Of a DNA stretch of 64,000 nt, positions 8,591-17,591 are shown one piece after another. The DNA is from Comamonadaceae bacterium. Its GTDB lineage: Bacteria; Pseudomonadota; Gammaproteobacteria; Burkholderiales; Burkholderiaceae_C. Location: assembly GCA_947450765.1 (NCBI GenBank), contig CANFXC010000001.1:186001-250000 (forward strand). Direction: 5' to 3'. The first letter of the stretch is position 1. Every line of letters starts with the position of its first letter. The notes beneath the pieces are model-generated. The model saw only the letters and a program-made list of their open reading frames with translations, made no database searches and was not told the origin of the DNA. A program made the translations under genes and the position numbers.

Positions 8591-9476
8591 CCGCCACTCG
8601 GGCAATCCGCAAGACCTCACGGCAAGCAGCCGTGGCCGCATGGGTATCACTCAAAAGTAAGACCAGTTTGCGCTTGAGTGAGGGCTCGACAATCCGTGCG
8701 GCCTGAAGTCGACCTGCGGTGACATCGTCGCGAACGGCACTCGCTGTCAATATGGCGTGGACACCGGAAGTCGCTACCAGGTGCTTCTGAATGGCCAAAG
8801 AGTCGCATTCGACGGCGATTTTCAGTGTGATGCTCTTGCGCTGCGCCCAATGTTCGAGCAAATGGTGAAAGGCATAGGGCCGGTTAGGAACAACCAAAGG
8901 AATGCCATCGAGTCGCTCAAACGCTACCGTCGACGCGCTGGTGAGCAAGTCTCCGCGCGCTCCAACCAGCAGATGCTCCACCGAGCCAACCACAAACTCC
9001 CGACCGTGATGCTCCCGCGCGTTCCTTGATAACAAAGCAATATCAAGCGTTCCAGCCTCCAGCCCCTGCGCCAGACGGCCACTGGTAGCGCTCACGATCT
9101 GCAGTCGAATGCCAGGGCATTCCTCCCGAACTTGTCGGTAAAGGTTCCCCACAAACACGTCAGACACCGATGCCAGAACTCCAAGCCTGACGGTTCCAAT
9201 GGGATCCCTCAACACACCTCGGACACCTTGGGTCAATCGGTCAGCCACTTCAAGCCAGGCTACGACTTGAGGATAAATATAGAGACCGGCGTCGCTCAAT
9301 CGAACGCCCCTGCCGCGACGCTCAAATAAACGCCCACCGCATGCGGTTTCGATAGCGGACAGTTGTCGGCTCACAGCCGACTGAGCAACGTCACGTGCAG
9401 CAGCGGCATGGGTCAGGCTACCGTGGTCGGCGATTTGTATAAAAAGACGCCACTGTTCAATGCTCAATGTTTTCAA
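8571..9476 (-). CDS. LysR-family transcriptional regulator
   Basis: This 301-residue protein has an N-terminal winged helix-turn-helix with the LysR pattern (SLTHAAAARDVAQSAVSRQLSAIE, about residues 20-45, then RRGRGVRLSDAG). A linker helix and a periplasmic-binding-protein-like effector domain from about residue 90 follow. It should be a tetrameric DNA-binding regulator that senses a small metabolite. It is transcribed away from the second sulfatase gene (9613) and toward the transport genes. The 136-nt divergent gap is the likely site of autoregulation and of control of the sulfatase-Bug pair. Its probable targets are the flanking island genes and its inducer the imported substrate; both are inferences from position. 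Confidence 0.93.
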   Translation of the reverse strand: MKTLSIEQWRLFIQIADHGSLTHAAAARDVAQSAVSRQLSAIETACGGRLFERRGRGVRLSDAGLYIYPQVVAWLEVADRLTQGVRGVLRDPIGTVRLGVLASVSDVFVGNLYRQVREECPGIRLQIVSATSGRLAQGLEAGTLDIALLSRNAREHHGREFVVGSVEHLLVGARGDLLTSASTVAFERLDGIPLVVPNRPYAFHHLLEHWAQRKSITLKIAVECDSLAIQKHLVATSGVHAILTASAVRDDVTAGRLQAARIVEPSLKRKLVLLLSDTHAATAACREVLRIARVAANELFA

Positions 9477-9612
9477 GCCATATCTCCGAAGTTATACCGC
9501 GCTTGCCAAGCATACCCCTATCAAAACTTTTTCAAGCTCACTAAACTCAAACATTCAAGACAGTTCGGCGCGCAATCGGGCCGACAAATGTTCTCACTAG
9601 GACACTAAAAAA
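9477..9612. promoter_or_regulatory. Divergent LysR/sulfatase intergenic region with a GC-rich inverted repeat
   Basis: This 136-nt gap separates the divergent starts of the LysR gene and the cytoplasmic sulfatase gene. LysR regulators usually bind such gaps. An inverted repeat TCGGC/GCCGA with a 10-nt spacer lies at 9565-9569 and 9580-9584. The classical T-N11-A LysR box was not clearly seen, so the operator assignment is weak. A ribosome site AGGA near 9599 serves the sulfatase start. Confidence 0.35.
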
Positions 9613-11136
9613 ATGCAAAAGTTGACGACTCCTCTTAAAAATAAAAGCAAGCCCACACAACCCAACGTTCTATTTGTGACCGTCGATCAATGGGCCGCGG
9701 GAATGTTTGGCCACGCTGGGCATCCGGTCATACAGACGCCGACGATTGATCAATTGGCAAGACTGGGCACACGCTATAGCAACGCCTACTCAGAGTCGCC
9801 GATTTGTATACCCGCGCGTCGCACGATCATGACCGGACAGACCCCGCGATCGCATGGGGACCGTTCATTCATGCCTGCTGAACCCATGCCGCAACAGCCC
9901 TTGCTGGCTCAATGTTTTAGAGATGCCGGCTACCAAGCCACTGCGATCGGGAAGCTACACGTTTTCCCGCAGCGCGACCGGATCGGGTTTGATGACACCT
10001 TGCTGGCGGAGGAAGGTCGCCCGCAACTAGGGGCTGTCGATGACTACGATATGTTTTTGTCCGATCAAGGTCACACGGGTCAACAATTCATGCATGGCAT
10101 GAGCAATAACGACTATCAGACTCGCCCATGGCATTTGCCTGAGTCGCTCCACGTCACCAATTGGATCACCCGGACTGCGGCGCTGAGCATCAAGCGGCGT
10201 GATCCAACCCGGCCCGCTTTCTGGCATGTGTCGTACTCGCACCCACACCCGCCGCTGGTCCCACTGAGTGACTACCTCCATATGTACCGGGATGTCGAAA
10301 TCGATCTGCCTGTTAGCGGTACTTGGGCCGAAAAAACAGATGAACTGCCAAGTGCACTTCGCGTCGTTCGCAACTACTGGCCCACCATTCATAGTCCAGA
10401 ACAACACCGAGCATTGAGGCGTGCCTATTACGCCTTGTGCACGCAAATTGATCACCAAATCCGGATCTTGATGGGTACGTTACGCGAAGAAAATTTACTG
10501 GACAACACCATCATCATGCTGACAGCAGATCATGGTGACATGCTCGGTCAGCACGGGCTTTGGGCCAAGACGCTTTTTTACGAAGGTTCTGCCAATGTGC
10601 CCATGATTTTGGTGGGTACCGCAGCTTGTGACCGCATCAACCCCGGGGCACTGGACCACCGGCTTGTCGGTCTGCAAGACATCATGCCAACCTTGCTAGA
10701 CCTCGCCGACATTGCCATCCCATCCTCAGTAGAGGGCCTGTCTATGGTGGGTCAAGTGCACCGTGAGACCTTCTTTGGTGAGTGTGGCGAGGGGCGCAAC
10801 GCTACACGCATGCTGCGTGACAACCGCTACAAGCTCATCTGGTATCCAGCCAACAGCTGCGTACAGCTTTTCGATCTTGAAAATGATCCTCAAGAAATGT
10901 GCGACTTGTCTCAAGTCGCGGCCTGCCAAGCTGTACGCGAAAAGCTCGAAGCGGCACTGGTTAAAGAGCTTTACGGCAGCGATTTGGACTGGCTACAAAA
11001 TGGCCAGCTTGCAGGCTATGACCCAGGCCCCTTTCATGCAAAACCAAATCGGGCACTGGCAGGTCAGCGTGGCCTGCACTATCCGCCTCCGCCAGTGGAT
11101 GACCCAAACCGATCAGCCAATCGTCCGGCAGCGTAA
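9613..11136 (+). CDS. Sulfatase family protein, formylglycine type, no export signal
   Basis: This 507-residue protein is a complete sulfatase. The N-terminal strand PNVLFVTVDQW supplies metal-site Asp25 and Gln26. The modification motif is Cys65-Ile-Pro-Ala-Arg69 followed by RTIMTGQ; the Cys would be converted to formylglycine. The metal-site motif ADHGDMLGQHGL begins near residue 305. No signal peptide is present (the first 16 residues are polar), so it probably acts in the cytoplasm, as choline sulfatase BetC does. That fits import of an intact sulfate ester. A maturation enzyme is not in this window. A Bug gene follows 51 nt downstream. Substrate unknown; a phosphonate monoesterase or phosphodiesterase of the same superfamily is possible. 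Confidence 0.9.
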   Translation: MQKLTTPLKNKSKPTQPNVLFVTVDQWAAGMFGHAGHPVIQTPTIDQLARLGTRYSNAYSESPICIPARRTIMTGQTPRSHGDRSFMPAEPMPQQPLLAQCFRDAGYQATAIGKLHVFPQRDRIGFDDTLLAEEGRPQLGAVDDYDMFLSDQGHTGQQFMHGMSNNDYQTRPWHLPESLHVTNWITRTAALSIKRRDPTRPAFWHVSYSHPHPPLVPLSDYLHMYRDVEIDLPVSGTWAEKTDELPSALRVVRNYWPTIHSPEQHRALRRAYYALCTQIDHQIRILMGTLREENLLDNTIIMLTADHGDMLGQHGLWAKTLFYEGSANVPMILVGTAACDRINPGALDHRLVGLQDIMPTLLDLADIAIPSSVEGLSMVGQVHRETFFGECGEGRNATRMLRDNRYKLIWYPANSCVQLFDLENDPQEMCDLSQVAACQAVREKLEAALVKELYGSDLDWLQNGQLAGYDPGPFHAKPNRALAGQRGLHYPPPPVDDPNRSANRPAA

Positions 11137-11187
11137 GTTACTTCGCTTTCGCCACATCTCCCAAAAAACATAACCGAGAGGTCTCCG

Positions 11188-12234
11188 ATGTCACACTCTA
11201 TTGAAAAATTGCTGCCCGTCGAAACCATAGACACACAGATGCCACCCAGCGGCCGACGCACCTTCTTGAATGGTCTGGCGGCGTCAGGCCTCGCTGCTGC
11301 AACCCTGCCTTTCTGGGCGACAACTAAGGCTCAAGCTCAAGGCCTATATCCAAACCGGCCCTTGAAACTAATCGTCCCCTACCCGCCAGGCGGTAATACA
11401 GATCTGGTAGCACGGCTTTTTGGAGTCCATCTGGCGACTGCCTTGGGTCAGCCAGTGATCGTCGATAACCGTGGGGGCGCCGCTGGCAGCATTGGCATGT
11501 CAGCCGCAGCAAAATCTCCAGCGGATGGCTACACCGTCGTTATCGGCGATGTGGGCTCACTGGTCGTGAACCGATTTGCACAGCCAAACTTGGCTTATGA
11601 CCCGCTGAAGGACTTCGCACCCATCTCATTGATTTCGACCGTGTCAATTGTCGTCACCGCACGATCTGATTTCCCAGCCAACACCTTCGTGGAATTTCTC
11701 GCCCTCGCTCGCGCCAACCCGGGTAAATACACCTGTGCGACAGCAGGAACGGGAACGATCGGCCACTTATCTCTTGAGTCGCTCATGTCCATGGCCAACA
11801 TACAAGTGCGACATGTGCCCTACAAAGGGGGGGCGCCGGCACTGACAGATTTACTAGGTGGGCACGTCGATCTGATGATTGATGGCGCTGCTTTTTCACA
11901 AGCCCGGGCCGGAAAGATCAAAACACTCGCGGTCACAGGAGATCGAATTGGTGCCATGCCAAATGTGCCGACTATCGCAGAATCGGGTGTGCCCGGTTAC
12001 CGGTTTTCCAACTTCTGGGGCTATCTGATGCCAGCAGGCACGCCCAAGGAAATTGTTGATCGTGTCGCTGTTGAGATTCAGCGCATCGCAACGCAGCCAG
12101 CCGTTCGCAAACAACTCACAGAATCTGGCATCACTGCAGCCAGTAGCTCACCCCAAGTTTTCAGCACCTTGATTCGCAGCGAAAACGAAAAAATAGAAGG
12201 CATTATCAAGTCTGCCAAGATCTCGTTCCAGTAG
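11188..12234 (+). CDS. Bug/TctC-family solute-binding protein with twin-arginine signal
   Basis: This 348-residue protein is a Bug receptor. It has a long N-terminus carrying a twin-arginine motif (GRRTFLNG, Arg23-Arg24), a moderate hydrophobic stretch and cleavage near AQAQ at about residue 50. That predicts Tat export of a folded protein. Ligand loops are LKLIVPYPPGGNTDLVARL and ATAGTGTIGHLS. It follows the sulfatase gene by 51 nt with a GAGAGG ribosome site and probably shares its transcript. No tctAB lies beside it, so it may use the permease at 5260-7243 or serve as an orphan receptor. Confidence 0.92.
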   Translation: MSHSIEKLLPVETIDTQMPPSGRRTFLNGLAASGLAAATLPFWATTKAQAQGLYPNRPLKLIVPYPPGGNTDLVARLFGVHLATALGQPVIVDNRGGAAGSIGMSAAAKSPADGYTVVIGDVGSLVVNRFAQPNLAYDPLKDFAPISLISTVSIVVTARSDFPANTFVEFLALARANPGKYTCATAGTGTIGHLSLESLMSMANIQVRHVPYKGGAPALTDLLGGHVDLMIDGAAFSQARAGKIKTLAVTGDRIGAMPNVPTIAESGVPGYRFSNFWGYLMPAGTPKEIVDRVAVEIQRIATQPAVRKQLTESGITAASSSPQVFSTLIRSENEKIEGIIKSAKISFQ

Positions 12235-12253
12235 CGCGATTTATCGGAGATTC

Positions 12254-12271
12254 TGCCAGCCGTATCTGGCA
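12254..12271. terminator. Hairpin after the sulfatase-Bug transcript
   Basis: A perfect 6-bp inverted repeat TGCCAG/CTGGCA with a 6-nt loop starts 19 nt after the Bug stop codon. There is no T-run after it, so it may stabilise the mRNA 3' end or be a weak terminator rather than a classical intrinsic one. Confidence 0.3.
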
Positions 12272-12372
12272 CCTCACAATCCAACACAACATCAGCTTTA
12301 CGCGCTATAACGCGGCAAACATTGGATCTAGTCTGATGCAAATTTAAAGCAAGTAGCATCTCGCGGGCAACA

Positions 12373-12393
12373 TCGCTCAGTGAGTAAGAGCGA
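12373..12393. promoter_or_regulatory. Inverted repeat upstream of modA, possible ModE-type operator
   Basis: A 6-bp inverted repeat TCGCTC/GAGCGA with a 9-nt spacer lies 19 nt before the modA start. A second short palindromic element containing CGCTATAACG is at 12303-12312. ModE operators are palindromes with CGnTATA-like half-sites, so the second element resembles a collapsed half-site pair. No modE gene is in the window. The match is weak. Confidence 0.25.
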
Positions 12394-12400
12394 CATTTAG

Positions 12401-13880
<1,480 letters not shown>

Positions 13881-13884
<4 letters not shown>

Positions 13885-15053
13885 GCGCGCCCCTCAACTT
13901 ATCGTCATTGCGAGCGCAGCGCGGCAATCCAGGGGTTCATGGATTGCCGCGCTGCGCTCGCAATGACGAAGGTGTGTTGCCTAGCCAGCTTAGGCTCAAG
14001 CTCCAACGAGCCGACTTTGCGCTGGATGTCGACCTTGAGTTGCCGGGCCAGGGCATCACGGTGTTGTTTGGTGTGTCTGGCTCGGGCAAGACCAGCTTGC
14101 TGCGCTGCGTGGCCGGTCTGGAACGCACGCCGGGTGCGCTGGTCTCCATGGCGGGCGAGACCTGGCAAGACGACGCTGCCGGCGTTTACCTGCCGACCTG
14201 GCAACGCCCGCTGGGCTATGTGTTTCAGGAAGCCAGCTTGTTTGAGCACCTGAATGTGCGGGCCAATTTGCAGTTTGGCTTGAAGCGCTCCAAGGGTGCG
14301 GCCGACAGCTCGGCTTTGAGCGCCGCCATCGACTTGCTGGGCATTGGCGCGCTGCTGGAGCGCAAAACCAGCCAGTTGTCAGGCGGTGAGCGTCAACGCG
14401 TGGCGATTGCGCGCGCACTGGCAACGCAGCCCCGCTTGCTGCTGCTGGACGAACCGCTGGCGGCCCTCGATCACGCCCGCCGCCAAGACATCCTGCCCTG
14501 GCTGGAACGGCTGCGCGACGAGCTGAAAATTCCCATGCTTTACGTCACGCATTCATCGGACGAAGTGGCGCGTCTGGCGGACACCTTGGTGGTGCTGGAT
14601 GAAGGCAAGGTCAAGGCCTGCGGCCTAGTTGCTGATGTCTTGGCCGGACTCGATATTCCGGTGGTGCTGGGTGACGACGCCGGTGCGCTGCTGTCTGCCA
14701 GCATTGAAAAGCGCGACGAGCGATGGCATCTGGCACAGCTGAAGTTCAACGGCGGCAGTCTCTGGGTTCGTGACACCGGTCTGCCGCTGGGGCGGCAGGT
14801 GCGCGTGCGGGTGTTGGCACGCGATGTCAGTATCGCCCTGGACAAACCCAGTCAGACCAGCATCCAGAACCTGCTGCCCTGTGTGGTGTTGGCGATGGGT
14901 CCCGACACGCATGCCTCGCAATCATTGATCCAGCTCCAGTGCGGTCAGTCTGTTCTGCTGGCACGCGTCACGGCACGTGCGGTGCATGAGTTGCAACTGA
15001 AGCCCAGTATGCAGGTCTGGGCGCAGGTGAAATCGGTGGCTTTGGTCGAGTAG
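13881..15053 (+). CDS. modC: Molybdate ABC transporter ATP-binding protein ModC, with palindromic insert at N-terminus
   Basis: This 390-residue ATPase has Walker [10 protein letters not shown], signature [15 protein letters not shown], Walker [13 protein letters not shown] and an H-loop in YVTHSSDE. The C-terminal third is a TOBE/Mop domain that binds molybdate and tunes uptake. The ATG at 13881 overlaps the modB stop in the same ATGA manner as modA/modB, so it is the expected start. Residues about 8-30 are encoded by a 66-bp perfect palindrome (13903-13968) absent from the normal ModC layout, where the first strand begins near residue 3-5. The frame stays open through it, so translation may read through the insert. 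Alternatively it restarts at the in-frame GTG 13974 or TTG 13977. Confidence 0.93.
13903..13968. repeat. 66-bp perfect palindromic element (REP/MITE-like) inside modC
   Basis: Two 29-nt arms (13903-13931 and 13940-13968) are exact reverse complements separated by an 8-nt loop. The arm begins CGTCATTGCGAGCGCAGCG, a sequence type known as a dispersed repeat in several bacterial genomes. The element is 66 bp, a multiple of three. It has no stop in the modC frame and so inserts 22 codons. In RNA it would form a very stable hairpin 22 nt after the modC start codon, which could reduce modC translation. No second copy was noticed in this window. Confidence 0.9.
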
Positions 15054-15064
15054 GGTTTGAACGA

Positions 15065-16300
15065 CTAAGCCAAGACAGGCCGCACCGGCTTCCTCGCCAG
15101 CATGAACGAGACCGAGCCCAGCGCCGACAAGATCGCCAGCACGGTGAAGCCGAGCTGGTAATTGCCAGTCAGGTCGGCCAACATACCGGCGACCATCGGC
15201 CCGGCGATCTGGCCCACGGCGATGATCGCGGCTGAAATACCCATGATCGCGCCGATCGCCTGACGACCAAAATAATCGGCCCGGATCGCCTGCATGAAAG
15301 GACCACGCAGCCCCCAAGCCAGGCCATGAAACATGGCGAAGGCGATCAAGCCCTGCATCTGGCTTGAATACGTCAAAAACATCAAACCAAGTGCGTGCGA
15401 CAACATGCACAGCGCCGCCACTTTACGTTTCTCAAATCGGTCGCCGATGGCCGCTCCAAGCAGCACACCCAACAGCTGCCCAAAAGTCATCAGCATGATG
15501 ACCCAGCCCGCTGTTGCAAAGGAGTAACCAAGGCCCTCTCGCATGTGGGTGATCGCATGGACGTTGACGGCGGTGACCACCAGCAAGGCCAGCCCGTGGC
15601 CGATCGCCAGCAACCAGAAGGCTTGCGTGTTGAGGGCTTCACGGAGTGAAAATTCTTGTTGCCCGGAGGCTTTCAAAACCGCCGATTCATGCGTCTCGTC
15701 TTCCGGCCGAATGCCATCGACAAATTCACCGTGGTCTGCGGGGCGTCGGCGGATCATGCGCGCCAAGGGCAAACCCACCACAAGGGCCATGACGCCTGAA
15801 GCCGCCGCGGTGGCACGCCAGCCCCACTGCTGCATGGACCAAGCCATGGCCGGCACCACCAAGCCGCCCAGCGCCAGACCTAAGCTCATGATGGAGAGCG
15901 CACGGGCGCGGTACTTTTCAAACCAGTGGACGATGGCGATTGAAAGTGGGAAATAGCCGCCCAAACTGGCACCAACAGCCATCAAAATCGCGCTGACATA
16001 AAAGGTGCCCACGCTGTCCACCTGACTCAACAGCAAGAGCCCGGCACTGAAAATCACGATGCCCCAACGGATGATGGATTGCGGGCCCCAGCGGTCCATC
16101 AACCAACCGAGCAATGGCCCGATGATGGCGGACTCAGCCGACTGCAGGGCCGCAGCGCCCGACAATGTGGTCTTGCTCCAACCCATTTCTTCCGACAAGA
16201 CAGCGATGTACAGACCGAAGCTCTGCAACAGCAAAGCGCCTATCAAGAACTGAATGCCGCAAGCCGCACCGACCATGCGCCAGCCGTAGAAAATGGGCAT
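15065..16300 (-). CDS. Major facilitator superfamily transporter
   Basis: This 411-residue protein has twelve predicted transmembrane helices in two halves joined by a cytoplasmic loop rich in charged residues (about 180-215). The start FYGWRMVGAACGIQFL and the motif LLGWLMDRWGPQ between helices 2 and 3 resemble the oxalate/formate antiporter and monocarboxylate-transporter-like branch of the MFS. It probably moves an organic anion. It is convergent with modC (11-nt gap) and has no obvious pathway partner. The mrp gene upstream on the same strand is only 39 nt away, so they may share a transcript. Confidence 0.88.
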   Translation of the reverse strand: MPIFYGWRMVGAACGIQFLIGALLLQSFGLYIAVLSEEMGWSKTTLSGAAALQSAESAIIGPLLGWLMDRWGPQSIIRWGIVIFSAGLLLLSQVDSVGTFYVSAILMAVGASLGGYFPLSIAIVHWFEKYRARALSIMSLGLALGGLVVPAMAWSMQQWGWRATAAASGVMALVVGLPLARMIRRRPADHGEFVDGIRPEDETHESAVLKASGQQEFSLREALNTQAFWLLAIGHGLALLVVTAVNVHAITHMREGLGYSFATAGWVIMLMTFGQLLGVLLGAAIGDRFEKRKVAALCMLSHALGLMFLTYSSQMQGLIAFAMFHGLAWGLRGPFMQAIRADYFGRQAIGAIMGISAAIIAVGQIAGPMVAGMLADLTGNYQLGFTVLAILSALGSVSFMLARKPVRPVLA

Positions 16301-16339
16301 CTCAGCTCACGCGCTGTTGTGTTGTGTGCAAAGGGTCAA

Positions 16340-17443
16340 TCAGGTATTTTTGGAAATGGTGATGGTCGGGAACTTGGACGAAAAGTCCTTGTTCTTGGCT
16401 GCAATCGACACCGCGACTTTGCGGGCTACGGCTTTGTAAATACCGGCCACATCGCCATCGGGGTCGGCCACCACGGTCGGCCGGCCATTGTCGGCCTGCA
16501 GACGAATTTGCATGTCCAACGGCAAAGCGCCGAGGTAGTCCATGCCGTAGTCGGCGGCCATTTTTTTGCCGCCGTCTTCGCCGAAAATATGCTCGGTGTG
16601 GCCGCAGTTGCTGCACACGTGCACCGCCATGTTTTCAACGATGCCGAGAATCGGCACGCCAACTTTCTCGAACATCTTGATGCCTTTTTTGGCATCCAGC
16701 AAAGCGATGTCTTGCGGCGTGGTGACGATCACAGCGCCGGTCATCGGCACGCGCTGGCTCAGTGTCAACTGAATATCGCCGGTGCCGGGAGGCATGTCGA
16801 CGATCAGGTAATCCAGGTCTTTCCAGTTGGTTTGGCGCAGCAGCTGCTCCAGCGCCTGCGTCGCCATCGGGCCACGCCAGATCATGGCTTCGTCTTGAGC
16901 CACCAGAAAGCCGATGGACATGACCTGGATGCCGTAGTTTTCCATCGGCTCCATGTTTTTGCCGTCGACACTTTCAGGACGGCCTTCAATGCCCATCATC
17001 ATCGGCTGGCTGGGGCCGTAAATATCGGCATCCAGCAAACCAACGCTGGCGCCTTCTGCGGCCAAGGCCAGCGCCAAATTAACGGCGGTGGTGCTTTTGC
17101 CCACGCCGCCCTTGCCCGAGGCGACCGCAATGATGTTCTTCACGTTGGGCAGCAGTTGCACGCCGCGCTGCACGCTGTGGCTGGAGATCTTGAACGACAC
17201 ATTGACCGAGACGTTGTTGACGCCCGGCACGGCTTTGACGGCAGCGATCAGTTGCTTGCGAAAACCAGCCAGTTGGCTCTTCGCCGGATAGCCCAGTTCG
17301 ACATCGAAGGCCACGTCGCCGTCGGTCAACAGCAAGTTTTTAACCGCTTTGGTACTGACAAAGTCTTTGCCCGTGTTCGGATCAATGACGGCCTGCAGGG
17401 CATTGAAAATCGCCTGCTGGGTGAGTTGTTGTTCTGCCGCCAT
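16340..17443 (-). CDS. apbC: Mrp/ApbC iron-sulfur cluster carrier ATPase
   Basis: This 367-residue protein has an N-terminal MIP18/DUF59-like domain (about residues 1-90) and a P-loop MRP domain with the deviant Walker A GKGGVGKSTT near residue 120. A CSNCG pair near residue 280 is the conserved CxxC through which dimers hold a bridging [4Fe-4S] cluster. It carries Fe-S clusters to apo-proteins in the cytoplasm. It is divergent from metG, as often seen in proteobacteria. The 148-nt gap between them should hold both promoters. Confidence 0.95.
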   Translation of the reverse strand: MAAEQQLTQQAIFNALQAVIDPNTGKDFVSTKAVKNLLLTDGDVAFDVELGYPAKSQLAGFRKQLIAAVKAVPGVNNVSVNVSFKISSHSVQRGVQLLPNVKNIIAVASGKGGVGKSTTAVNLALALAAEGASVGLLDADIYGPSQPMMMGIEGRPESVDGKNMEPMENYGIQVMSIGFLVAQDEAMIWRGPMATQALEQLLRQTNWKDLDYLIVDMPPGTGDIQLTLSQRVPMTGAVIVTTPQDIALLDAKKGIKMFEKVGVPILGIVENMAVHVCSNCGHTEHIFGEDGGKKMAADYGMDYLGALPLDMQIRLQADNGRPTVVADPDGDVAGIYKAVARKVAVSIAAKNKDFSSKFPTITISKNT

Positions 17444-17591
17444 GAAATCAATCTCCGGTTTTTTGGTGCCGCTGAGGCGACAAAGTCTGTGAAAAGTTTG
17501 GGGAGAAGTCTAACGCCGGCACCTCGGCCGTACAGGCCGAAGGGCTTAGCCGCGCCCCAACGACATAAAATCCCGGCTTAGTTCAATAAAG

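Noticed and set aside
16079-17581. A 500-codon open frame on the plus strand opposite apbC
   Set aside because: It is antisense to the well-supported apbC gene and its translation is His/Gln/Val-rich with no known motif, typical of a shadow frame in GC-rich DNA.
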